In this document: piece by piece, positions 21,086-30,079 of the stretch
Layout: every line of letters begins with the position of its first letter
Position numbering within the stretch: position 1 is the first letter of the stretch
Origin: Euglena gracilis
Lineage: Eukaryota; Euglenida; Euglenophyceae; Euglenales
Reading direction: 5' to 3'
Length of the DNA: 64,000 nt
Assembly: GCA_039621445.1 (NCBI GenBank)
Contig: CP154954.1
Location: 14,805,667-14,869,666 of the forward strand
Program-made: the position numbers and the translations under genes
Notes under the pieces: generated by a model
What the model saw: only the letters and a program-made list of their open reading frames with translations
Told to the model about the DNA's origin: nothing
Database searches by the model: none

Positions 21086-21406
21086 TTGTTTGAAGGGTGT
21101 TTCTCAAGAAAAAGTCTCTCAAGAAATCTCTTCATGAGTTGTGATGTGTACAGTAATCCCGCCAGTTGTCTTGATCCAACTGTTTGCGAGATTCGTGGAG
21201 ACGCAAAGGAGCACGAGCTTTGCAGAAGATTGGGCCTTGTCCCAAGCATTTTGGCCAAATATCACACAAGCCAAATGCTTCAAAGAAGTCATCCTTATTT
21301 GCAAGAAATTCCCAGACCATTCGGCAATCCCCTAAAGACAGTATTCAAAGTTTGTGATGGTTGTTGTAGATTTTTTTTTAGTTTCGTAGATTTTTCTGCA
21401 TCGTGA
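21086..21406 (+). CDS. Open frame inside the TIR element, unknown
   Basis: The 106-codon frame (start codon not ATG) contains DPTVCEIRGDAKEHELCRRL and later FKVCDGCC. It stays open in copy B (56,193-56,504, 103 codons). The length is far below any complete transposase and no DDE or zinc-finger pattern can be assigned. It may be a transposase relic or chance. Confidence 0.2.
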   Translation: MFEGCFSRKSLSRNLFMSCDVYSNPASCLDPTVCEIRGDAKEHELCRRLGLVPSILAKYHTSQMLQRSHPYLQEIPRPFGNPLKTVFKVCDGCCRFFFSFVDFSAS

Positions 21407-21799
21407 CATGGGTGAAGTTCACCAGGTGATGGACCAAATGTTCCAAAACTGAACATCCCATTCATGAATTAAAAGCATAGAAACTTTCTGCATATGGGTA
21501 TGTGCATTTTATTATGTGAACCAGCATCCAAACCAAACACATGACGTGTGTTCGACATTTCTAGCCAGATGTGGCAAATTGGCCCAAAAAGGCAAAAAGT
21601 TGCACAAAACAACCACAATTGCCCTTGATGGCCCTAAAGTTCCAATGATGCAAAAACTAGTTTTAAGGGCCCGCAGTGCCACGCAGTGTGACGCAGTGCC
21701 ACGCAGTGCCATTCAGTGCCCACGCAGTGCCACGCAGTGCCACACGCAGTGCCACACGCAGTGCCACGCAGTGCCGGCACTGCCGGGTGGGCATCCCCA

Positions 21800-22625
21800 A
21801 AGTCAATTTCCCACACAGGGGATTTCTTAAGGACCCCGGGGGGGTCCAGCCTCTGGCTGGAAAAAAGGCCGCTCACAGCCATTTTTGTGATTGTCATTCA
21901 GCCATTTGGCTATTTTTTTTACTTGGTTTAGTGTTTTGTGCATCTTTTTTTTTGGCTGCTTTGTTACTTCTGCCATTACTTTCTGGCTGATTCTGGCTGA
22001 CTCGGTCATTTTTCAGTGACATTTTCCTTGTTGTTGGCATTTCTGAAGCGATATTACGATCAATCTTTCTGTTTTCATTGGTTGCAGCAATTTCTGGGTG
22101 GATCTCCCCAGTCGGCGCAGTCACTGTTGCAATTCCAAATAATTACGGATAATTATGGATCGCAACAAATGGTGCCCCATGCTCTGATTGTTGTCTTATT
22201 GACCACCTCTCAATAGCGATGCGAGGCTTGCAGCTGTCATTCAGTCTCCGCCTAAGACCCCGTGACCTGGTTGCTGTTGCCGTGCCCACGCCTGACGTAA
22301 ACACCCCATCTCCTCACCCGTGACCCATGACCCATATCTATTCACTCCGTACTTTGTTTGACGAGGTGTCTCTCGCATTCCAAGCAGGGAGCCGCTTAAG
22401 CCGAAGGGCGCCTCATCCCCAGGCCCACCAAATTTCTAAACGTACAAAGTTGGCCCCCTAAGGTTGCCCCCCACCTTTCATTCAATCATGACGTGGTTCA
22501 CATGTGTCGAAGTTTTCGCCGTTCCGGGTTCCCCACTTGTCTGTGGACCCCGGGGTATTAACCAGGTTTTGTGCAGTGCTGAGCCCCTGACGTTGCCATT
22601 GCTGCAGCAAATGTTTGAGGCTTGT
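21800..22625. other. Non-coding stretch, nothing identified
   Basis: T-rich sequence with CATTTTTGGC words, followed by GC-richer sequence. It is collinear with B 56,898-57,722. B lacks about 12 bp near 57,225 relative to A. No gene is supported. Confidence 0.4.
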
Positions 22626-22629
22626 GGTC

Positions 22630-22810
22630 AGGCCCAGCAGCCCGGCCCGGTCTGGTGGCACGGCCGGTAGCCCGGCCTGGCAGCCCACCGCTTTCCCGGC
22701 CTGGAAGCCCGGCGGCCGGCCCGTTCGGCAACCTGGCAGCCCGGCAGCCCGGCCCTGCCCGGCTGGCACCCCGGCGGCCGGACTGGCAGCCCGGCCTGGC
22801 CTGGGTCCGG
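22630..22810. repeat. CCCGGC-rich minisatellite (copy A)
   Basis: Dense CCGG words (GCAGCCCGGC, GGCCCGGCC) form an irregular minisatellite of about 180 bp with strong hairpin potential and many CpG sites. Copy B (57,728-57,925) has a slightly longer version. Pro/Arg/Ala-rich frames on both strands are compositional. Confidence 0.8.
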
Positions 22811-23084
22811 GAGGCCCAAAAAGATTGTCTTGGGCAATTTTTTTTCGATTCTTTTCGACATTTTGGACCTGGAGTTTTATTCAACTTTTTTGACCCGGAA
22901 ATGACCCAAGATGCTGGGAAGCTGGCGGGTCGAAAAGCGTTCATTTACCCCTGGAAAACAGCTTTTTGGCCAATAAACATGGCTCTGGGCAAAAAAAGAA
23001 TTTTTCCGTTCGCTGCTTTTTTTTTAAGCCCCGAAATGGCCGAAAACGAAGGAACCCTGCCACGCTGTTTTGGGCCGTAAGTTG

Positions 23085-23475
23085 GTCATATCTCGCGCTA
23101 GGTGGGGATTTATGGGGAAGTCAAAATATCATTAGATAAAGCGTTCCAAGGGCTTCAATTTAGGTCTCCGGATATTTCCTTTGATTTTGCTTCATTTCCA
23201 AGATATTTTTGAAACCTCGATATTTCGGCCCCGAAAACAGCCCAAGATGGCCCCAGAAACAGGCAAAATTGGCCGGAAAATGGCTGTAATTTGGGCTGCA
23301 CGAATAGTTTGGGTTCAGTAAAACATTGTTGGATAGGGCATTCGAGGGCGTCATTTCTGGACTGTGGACATTTTCTTTTGTTTTTCTTGATGTATTTCGA
23401 AGGAAAATCGGTTTTTTTGACCGAAATTCGACCCCAAAAAAAAAACTCAGGCGGGACATCTCGCACTTGAGATTT
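23085..23475. repeat. Diverged two-unit tandem repeat (~190 bp unit)
   Basis: Unit 1 (about 23,085-23,260) and unit 2 (about 23,290-23,475) align through AAAATATCATTAGATAAAGC / AAAACATTGTTGGATAGGGC, a central GACATTTTCTTTTG-like block and a terminal GAAATTCGACCCC-like block. Both are in copy B (about 58,200-58,575). The repeat is older than the A/B duplication. Confidence 0.65.
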
Positions 23476-23711
23476 TTTTCTTTGTTGATGTGCACAATTG
23501 CGCACATTGACATCTTTCAGACATCTTTTATGAAAATGACATGATATAACCCCTAAAAACCGAAAATGTGAACAAGATGTGATGGGGTGCCCCAAGACGC
23601 GGAGGTGAAAACAGGGATTTTAGTCGAGAGGATGCCCAAGAGCAGGCATCACTGTGCTCCCCAGGTGGAAATGGTCTTTTTTTTTCTTTGCCTAGTTTTG
23701 TTCCATTAAAA

Positions 23712-23862
23712 AGTTCCAAATATATGCAAAACGGGCAGTTTTGGCAGGTTTTGGGGGGGGGTCAAATAAAAAAATTCCGGTGCTTCGAGCCGGTCACTTG
23801 TAACAAAACCACCACCAACCTGCAAGCGGACCCCCCTGGGCCCAAGCCAAATTTGGTTTCTG
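23712..23862 (-). repeat. Dispersed repeat, inverted partner of 28,345-28,482
   Basis: Its reverse complement aligns with 28,345-28,482 through CCAAATTT, GGTCCGC..GCAGGTTGGTGGT, TTTTTATTTGACCCCCC and CCGTTTTGCA. This copy also has a CCGG..CCGG hairpin (23,777-23,793) that its partner lacks. The pair is conserved in copy B (58,819-58,976 and 63,531-63,670). Confidence 0.75.
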
Positions 23863-24210
23863 GTGGCTTGCAAAATGGCTAGCTAGTGGATCCAGCAGGG
23901 ATAGATGGGAAGTCCTTCAGCTTTGAGTAGGTGGTGGGAGGGTCCAGACCTTCCTGGGGGTGGCGTGCCACCCCCCAGATGTTGGGAGGGAGTGGCCAGA
24001 CCCCGCCCCCCATCCTTGGCTGGTTTCAAAAGTAGCGAAAAATTTTCCTCCGGTGCTGCGCCCAAAGACAGCCCAGCAAGACATGAGGGCCAGTTGGGGG
24101 AGATTGGGGGACCCGCACCTCGGACCTCCCAGGAGAGAGGGGTCCAGTTAGTAGCTTTTCCAGTGGCGATTTTTCAGACCGCCCGATTATTAGAGTTCCT
24201 CATTTTTCAT

Positions 24211-24480
24211 TACAAATCGTCCCATCATGCTGTTTTTTTTTTTGGTACTGGCACTCGATTCGCCGCCCCTGGTTCTGAACCTTTGCAATCTGACCAAGTT
24301 TTACAATAATCATTTTTTGTTCCGTCCTAGTTAGTTTGTATGTTATAGTAAGACAATATTTTCCTTCCCACCTCACTCGTTGCACTGCAACCACTTTGAC
24401 GATGCCGTGTCTTTGCCTGTGGTGACAGAAGGTGCTTTGTTTGCAGGTGTCTGTGCAGTGTCCACTGAACTGCACTGCAA
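24211..24480 (+). repeat. Dispersed repeat, direct partner of 28,565-28,755
   Basis: It starts AAATCGTCCCATCATGCTG and continues through CCTTTGCAATCTGACC, TGTTCCGTCC, TATGTTATAGTA and TTGCACTGCA.CCACTTTGAC to TTTGCCTGTGGTGACAG. The partner at 28,565 is cut at 28,755 by the end of copy A. In copy B the partner continues (63,950-64,000) with the TTTGCCTGTGGT part. Confidence 0.8.
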
Positions 24481-24787
24481 GAGTGTGAAATTTGTTGTTT
24501 TTTTTTGCTTTTTTTTCTTGTTTTACTCCCTGTTTGTGTTTTGAGGCACTTACCCCCCCCCCCCCATTGTGTTATGAACCCCTGAACAGGGGGGGTCCGA
24601 ACCTTCCAGTTTGTCAGCTTTCATAGCACAGAAAAAGCCCATACACCCGCGCTCAAAGAATTTACCCAATTCGGACTCTCCAGATTTCATTTTGGTGTCT
24701 AATCAGCTTGGGGGGGGGGGATACATGAAATGAAAATTAACCTGTGTTTTATGGATTCCAGACCATTTCACATTCCCTCATTGGAAA
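24481..24787. other. Non-coding stretch with a C run and a palindrome
   Basis: It contains a poly-C tract at 24,554-24,566 and a G run at 24,711-24,720. A GAACCCCTG..CAGGG junction at 24,576-24,592 is, in copy B (59,692-59,716), a clean palindrome TATGAACCCCTG/CAGGGTTCATA. That could be the footprint of a hAT-like end. Confidence 0.4.
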
Positions 24788-24934
24788 GTGGTCAACCAAC
24801 GATGGTGGGTCATGAATTGTCACTGCGTGACAGGACAAGGTATCGGAATATTGGCACAAGGCTGGCCCCTTTCCAACCCATTTGGAACCATGCAACGTGC
24901 TGTAGCGTCCCCCAATGGCTGCATCATTCATTGA
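24788..24934 (+). pseudogene. Protein-like frame, truncated in A by TGA
   Basis: The frame reads VNQRWWVMNCHCVTGQGIGI and then PLSNPFGTMQRAVASPNGCI before TGA 24,932-24,934. In copy B the same position is CGA and the frame runs on to 60,238 (111 codons). The composition is convincingly protein-like (Trp, Cys and Gly spaced), but no family is recognised. It could be an exon or retroelement fragment. Confidence 0.3.
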
Positions 24935-25714
24935 ACACTATTATTATGCTCCTGCAACTTTGTATTTTGGTGGGATTTCAAGACCCTCAAGGGGGGGGGG
25001 GCTTTACAGAATTTACAAGTTTCGGGGGGGAAGTCAAGCTTATCTGGGTGACCTATGCAAGATTTGCTGCGTATTCCTATTTTCCTCAATAACGTGCATT
25101 TTTCTGTCGGAAACGGACGTTCTCTGATGAAAATGCTGTATCCACTCGAAATTTTTTCTACTTTCTTCTGGAGGGCTCCATTGAGGGGCTTCGTGTTTTT
25201 TTGGGGTATTTTGGGGGTTTTGCAATATTTTTGTGTACGACTTCCTGAATTTCTGGGACAAAGAGGGGGTTGGCTTTCAGAATTTGAAAGTAGCAAGTTT
25301 GACTGATTCAGCCTGCGTCCATCAACCAATCGCCCCGCTGGCACCTAATTGTACAGCTTCCCACGCTATCCCCTGCTTCGAGCCCAGGCTTCTGCAGTTG
25401 CGCTGAAATGCTAAATTGGTGTAAGGAGAGAATGGGGGGCAAGCGCCTGGGGGTGGTGGGGAGCTCCCCTCACCATGTTCAAAAACTACGGCATGCGCGC
25501 AGAATCGGCACATTACGCACGCCGGGGGGGGGGGGGCGCAAGCGCCGGGGTGAGTGGAATCCAGACCAAAGCTCGGTGTGCTTCGGAGAAAAGAACCGGA
25601 AGCCTTTTTTTCCGCAGAAGTCTCTCCCCATTCCTTTTGGGAGTCGCGCCATGGAAGCCGTGCGGCAAGCTTGCCACCATTGAGGTGTTGAAGTGGCGCA
25701 AGTCGAGCCCCGCT
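24935..25714. other. Non-coding stretch, nothing identified
   Basis: This holds short G runs (near 24,990 and 25,525) and the left start of the block that recurs diverged in the spacer (from about 25,572, AGCTCGG.ATGCTTCGG...). It is collinear with B 60,090-60,820. No gene is supported. Confidence 0.4.
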
Positions 25715-26131
25715 TCATCTTGCAGCCCCGAAGCTGGTTGTTGCTGGCCCAGGGTGAGGTCCCCTGGGCCCAAGAAAACGTTTGGTGGTGCTTTGCTGAT
25801 TCTTTGGCACAATGCAGTCACCCTCGCCTACGCACCCAATGACCAAGCTACCTCTCTGCATTTGAGCATTGAAATGGTAACCAATACCGCTGACGTTATT
25901 GTTTGCTTCGGGGGGCACACCTGTTGCAATCTGAAGTGTGCCACTGGCTGAATGACTCTCCTTCCCAGCCTGCCATAGGGTGGACTCTGGCCTGAATCGC
26001 CCCTGACCGCCTTTAATTTGACCTCCCTGAACCATCAAATGTGCTGATGAGCTACCGCAGGTAGGAAGTTTCGCAGGCGAATTTCCGTGATTCCAGCAAT
26101 GATTGTTTTGATTGTTTTGTTCTTGTTCCAA
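25715..26131 (-). CDS. 139-codon minus-strand frame, unknown (copy A)
   Basis: The frame is open in both long copies (B 60,822-61,229). It is Gln/Asn/Gly-rich at the start and ends GPRGPHPGPATTSFGAAR. Part of the underlying DNA is also found, diverged and rearranged, in the spacer (30,960-31,060, 31,395-31,450 and 31,530-31,790), where the frame is not preserved. That argues against strong coding constraint. Confidence 0.18.
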   Translation of the reverse strand: MEQEQNNQNNHCWNHGNSPAKLPTCGSSSAHLMVQGGQIKGGQGRFRPESTLWQAGKESHSASGTLQIATGVPPEANNNVSGIGYHFNAQMQRGSLVIGCVGEGDCIVPKNQQSTTKRFLGPRGPHPGPATTSFGAAR

Positions 26132-26520
26132 TTATCGGGAAGTCGTCAGCTGAATATGAAACAAACATTTCCGCCTGGCCATGCAAAAGATAACTGCAAG
26201 CAAAAGAGCGATATAAAGAAAATCTCAGTAATTCAAACAGAGCCGCCATGGATGCCTTTCAAACCGACGGGGAAAATGATAATGTGTGTGAGTATTAAGT
26301 GTTTTCTTGAGGAACCCAAAGTCCGGCTGCCAAGGTGCTGGCTGGACCCTCTTTTTCAGCTGAAAAGTTAAGGTAATAGCACCCGCCCTCAAAACACCCG
26401 CTCTTCACCGGCTTTTTTATATATACCAAATTTCATTTATTTGCATCCAAAACAGATACCCCAGCCCACCTTCGCCCTGGGACCTCTCCCACCCTCTCCC
26501 ACCCCCCCCCCCCGTCACCC

Positions 26521-26841
26521 TCACTCTCCGCCTGTTTTTTGATTGCATTTGCATTTGGATCTTTTGTTTCCCACCTGAGTTGGTCTGAAATGTCTGCTTG
26601 TCTTCCCTTCTCCTCCGTCCGCCATGGGGCCCACACAGTCAGACGCCCCCCAGTCTAGTGCGGTGCCCCGAGGCGCCGTCCCCTCACTCGCCACCGCACG
26701 TGTGCCGCATTCTGCCTCGGTCGCCTCCATTCCCAGGGTGGGATGGGCAGCTGGTTTGCCCAGGCGTGGGGATGCCATTTTCCAGAAAGGGACCATGGAA
26801 GCTGAGGATGGGGGAGCACCGGAGCTCCCCCAGGTTTTCAC
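26521..26841 (-). CDS. 106-codon minus-strand frame, unknown (copy A)
   Basis: The frame, ending AGNKRSK.K-type basic at its C-terminus, is the same length in copy B (61,610-61,930) and almost unchanged. An overlapping plus-strand frame (26,624-26,860; QSDAPQSSAVPRGAVPSLAT) is equally well kept, so the sequence alone does not say which, if either, is coding. No family recognised. Confidence 0.18.
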   Translation of the reverse strand: MKTWGSSGAPPSSASMVPFWKMASPRLGKPAAHPTLGMEATEAECGTRAVASEGTAPRGTALDWGASDCVGPMADGGEGKTSRHFRPTQVGNKRSKCKCNQKTGGE

Positions 26842-27616
26842 CTCGCATTTTGCTTTTTGACACGAAGATCAGGCTGTATTGTCGGGTGACGACCCCACCC
26901 AGGGGGGTGCCTGTCTGGGCACTCCAAGGCACCCCAAATCTGACCTGAGTTTTGAAGGCTTTTCCAAAGTTTCCAATGCCCCCCACCGGGATCTGTGAAA
27001 ACTGTCGGGGCGCCAGCAAAACTTTGTTGTGTTTCACTTTTTAAAATAAAAATGTTTAAGCCGTTCGCTTTTGGCGTCCCATGCTTTGCTGGCGCTGCCG
27101 GCCCACCCTGGCGGTCTCTCCCTCCCGCCGTTGTGCCTCTGCCACTTGGCCGGGACGCTCCCCCCTCCGGTCTGCACCGCCAGCAAGCTCCTACAGTAAA
27201 AATGGCCGAAAATGAAAAAAAAGTTTCTTTGGTGGATTCCGGTTGAAGTTGATCTACTCTCAGAAAAAGAAGCTTATTCCCAAAGCCTTGCATTTGCATA
27301 TTGTAACAAAAACTCTTTGAATATTTTTAATCCCTGAGCACCAAACGTGCTTGGATGTGTTTACATGATTGATCAAATGCATTGTTGGCATGCAGGGATT
27401 TAAAGGTAACTTTACCCCCACCTACAGGAAAAAATCGCCGAAAATGGCCGAAAATGGCAAAATTCTGGAGTCAACTGTAGGTGCTTTACCTGACTGCACC
27501 TCCAGCATGCCGGGCCTTCCACGCGCGCTCAGCCACCGCGAGGTGCTCACTCTCAGGTGGCAAAAGGACCGTTCCTCCCCTGTGGAAAGCCACGCAAGAC
27601 AACAACAAGAAGTGGG

Positions 27617-27648
27617 TGGTTGGTGTGTGCAATTGCACACGTCAACCA
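27617..27648. repeat. 32-nt palindrome (TGGTTGGTGTGTGCAATTG...)
   Basis: The whole 32 nt folds on itself around CAATTG: arms TGGTTGGTGTGTGCAA and TTGCACACGTCAACCA pair along 16 positions with two G-T pairs. It is the most symmetrical member of the GTGTGCAAATGCA hairpin family of 13,478-13,655. It is conserved at 62,693-62,724 in copy B. Confidence 0.8.
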
Positions 27649-27695
27649 TTCAAATGTTCAGAAACGTTGACCCAGTGTGTTCCACAATTTCAGGA

Positions 27696-27729
27696 CTGAA
27701 GAACTGCATTTTTATGCTCAGTTCTTCAG
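27696..27729. repeat. Hairpin CTGAAGAACTG / CAGTTCTTCAG
   Basis: A perfect 11-bp stem with a 12-nt loop. In copy B (62,766-62,799) both arms are unchanged, while three loop bases differ (CATTTTTATGCT versus CAATTTTATATT). That pattern is compatible with structural constraint, but the sample is tiny. Confidence 0.75.
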
Positions 27730-28344
27730 GATGAAACCTGGAAATGTTGTGTACGTATGTTGCATACGTTTGTAAAAATGACATAACCATTTGTACAATG
27801 TACAAACTCATCATTTTTGGCTGGCGCATCCACTGTTCACAATTGCACAAACGGTTGGTGTGCTCATTTGCGTTCACCAAATCGTTCAGTCAATATCCCA
27901 GGTTAATGAGACAACCATTGCAGGTTTCTAAACACACCTGCTGGATGTTGGTGTACGTTTTGACTAAAAATATAGGAAAACGCGATTTTTGGGCCTTTTT
28001 CAAGTCCCAAAATTTTCCCGCACATTTTTTCCCCCAGGAGCATTTTTGCCCCCAGGAGAGAATCCAACCTCCCCCCTCTGGAGGTGTCCAAACCACCCTG
28101 CCTACTAATTTCATAACCTGGTCGAACCCCCCCCCCTGGTCAGAAACAAAAATAAATGTTTCTGCGACCGCCTCCCTGGTCACAGACGAACATTCATGGT
28201 CGTTGAACAGGAGGGATGGGAAGTTGTTGCGGGTTGAGAAAACGTCGAGATCTGGACGATGATGAACAATGCAACCAATTCCTAGTGATCACGCTTCTTC
28301 ATGAGTTTTCACAGTTCAACCCTGGGGGGGGGACTGCAGCTAGT

Positions 28345-28482
28345 CCAAATTTCCCACGAGGGCGGTCCGCAGGTTGTTGGTGGTTTTGATACAAGACTGA
28401 AGAAAATTTTTATTTGACCCCCCAAAATCAAAATTTGCCAAAAATGACCGTTTTGCAATTTTTGGAATATTTCTTGAAAGAA
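28345..28482 (+). repeat. Dispersed repeat, inverted partner of 23,712-23,862
   Basis: Matches the reverse complement of 23,712-23,862, running from CCAAATTTCC to TATTTCTTGAAAG. It sits directly left of the partner of the 24,211 repeat, so this end of the unit is a mosaic of an inverted and a direct copy of material about 4 kb upstream. Confidence 0.75.
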
Positions 28483-28777
28483 TACCAGCCAAGAAACGAA
28501 CTCACCAAAAACCCATTTCCATTGTGTGTGTGTGTATGTGCGCACGTGTTTATGGTTGTGTGCAAATTGTCCCATCATGCTGGCTTTTCATATTGGCATT
28601 CGAATTCACTCCACTGGTCCTGGACTTTTGCACCTGCAATCTGACCCAGGTTGCCAGAAAACATTTTGTTCCACCCTATTTGTTATATGTGTTATAGCAG
28701 GAGAACGTTTCCTTCCTTCGTACCTCATTCGTTGCACTGCAGCCACTTTCACCGTTGTTTACAGGCATTCCTTTCTA

Positions 28778-29056
28778 AGACACAACGTGTCATTGGTTGC
28801 CCCTGTCAGGAACACCCAAAACCTTGCTGTGTTTTGAACAGGGAGGTGTTTTCGTGTTGGTTCAGGTGAGGTGTCTCTCCCCTGAAGAACCCCCCAAGGC
28901 TTTTTGTCCCCCTCCTCCTTACATGCACGCCTCCCCCTTGGCACCTTGGACCCGTGTTTTAACATTCTGCCTTATTTTGCGCAAGGCCCAACAAAATCCT
29001 TAACAATACAGATTTGGCCGCTTAAGGTTCATCCCTGGCCCTCCCTTCATTTGTGC
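28778..29056 (+). repeat. Left arm of a ~270-bp diverged inverted repeat
   Basis: It aligns to the reverse complement of 35,846-36,114 through ACGTGTCATTGGTTGCCC, CCCAAAACCTTGCTGTGTTT, GGCCCAACAAAATCCTTA and CATCCCTGGCCCTCCCTTC. Together the arms enclose most of the spacer (7.3 kb), beginning 23 bp after the end of copy A. Confidence 0.8.
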
Positions 29057-29888
29057 CCAGGCAAAGCGCCGGGTGGGGGGGGGAGGTTATGTGCAGAAAA
29101 CACTGCAATTTTGACAAGGGGGAATGCAAATTTTTACACTGCGATGGTTTACATTTTTTTGCAGAGTCCAAAATTGTAATAATTTAAAAAAAATTGCATA
29201 TTTTCGACTTTTTTTGGGGCACGCGACAAAATGAAGTTGCATAAACCATTTTTATAGCTCGGTATGCTTCGGGGTACAAAAAAAATCACAGGAAGCCTCA
29301 AGACCTCTGTTTCCGAAGAAGTCTCTCCCCATTCCTTTGGGAGCCGCAGCCCGGAAGCCGTGCGGCAAGCTTGCTACCATTGAGGTGTGGAAGCGGTGCG
29401 AACTGCAGGGAATTGTGCTCAGTAGTTGCCTGCATGGGCTGTTGACCATTGCTGCCTTTGCCTTTGGCTCTTGCTAACTTTTCTATGCCCAAAATTGGCA
29501 ACTTATTGAGCTTGACTATGGGTGCCTAAAATGGACAAATTTTGGGCCTGATTAATGGTGCTTGCCCGTGTGCCTTTTGGTCCACTCCTCTGCTGCCCAA
29601 AGTTCCCTGCAGATGCCCGTCAGTTGGTTTCGCAGGGTTTGTTTATGTCAAATAGTTTTCATCAAATGCACAGGAGTGCACTGAACCACGATATTATTTT
29701 CTCTTGGTCCCACCTTTGACGTTGGTCCATCCAACCAGAGGAAGTTGTGAGGTTCGTGTGCTCTGCTACATTTTTATACCTGCGGCATCTGTGTTTTTTT
29801 CCCCCAGTGGCACACTCCTCTTTAACAGTGACCGTTTCAGAGAATGCATGCATGCAGTGCAAATGTTTGCAGGAAAGCACTTATGAAA

Positions 29889-29938
29889 TGACTGGGCACG
29901 ACTGGGCAAGACTGTTCGTGACTGGGCGTGACTGGGTT
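29889..29938 (+). repeat. GACTGGGCRT minisatellite, cluster 1 of 3
   Basis: 10-bp units GACTGGGCAC/GACTGGGCGT in tandem. Related clusters lie at 30,244-30,269 and 30,440-30,489, all in the same orientation, punctuating a 600-bp interval. Confidence 0.8.
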
Positions 29939-30018
29939 TGATGGCACTCATAGATAGGATTCCGTGCATAGACTCATTTAGTGACCCCAGGGGGTGCACT
30001 CCTTCCCTGGCCCAAACC

Positions 30019-30043
30019 ACCCCCCCCCCCCCCCTTTTTTCAA

Positions 30044-30077
<34 letters not shown>
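30019..30077 (+). repeat. Poly-C tract
   Basis: Two C runs (14-16 and about 30 bp) separated by TTTTTTCAAAA and followed by GGGGTGG. The complementary strand is G-quadruplex prone. Long enough to cause sequencing-length errors. Confidence 0.95.

Positions 30078-30079
<2 letters not shown>

Larger units (their letters stand above)
20779..21799. mobile_element. 1.0-kb TIR element with GCAGTGCC termini (copy A)
   Basis: The left end reads TGGGGATGCCCACCCC then GCAGTGCCGGCACTGC and GTGGCACTGC repeats (20,779-20,853). The right end is its inverse (21,667-21,799), ending GGGTGGGCATCCCCA. The TIRs are built of short GTGGCACTGC / GCAGTGCCAC repeats, longer on the right. I see no convincing target duplication. 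The interior has a TTTTTTGCAGTT array and one open frame. A GGGGATGCCCACCCCG word also occurs alone at 8,610-8,625. Confidence 0.75.
26842..28344. other. Non-coding stretch with hairpins
   Basis: It includes the GC-rich block at 27,080-27,190 that recurs in the spacer at about 34,980-35,095, two hairpins (27,617-27,648 and 27,696-27,729), and small inverted words around 27,745-27,810 (ACGTATGTTGCATACGT). Copy B has about 120 bp extra near 62,830-62,950. No gene is supported. Confidence 0.45.

Noticed and set aside
22558-22944. Pro/Arg/Ala-rich minus-strand protein over the CCCGGC cluster
   Set aside because: Frames on both strands are open because of the GC-rich repeat, and copies differ by whole repeat units.
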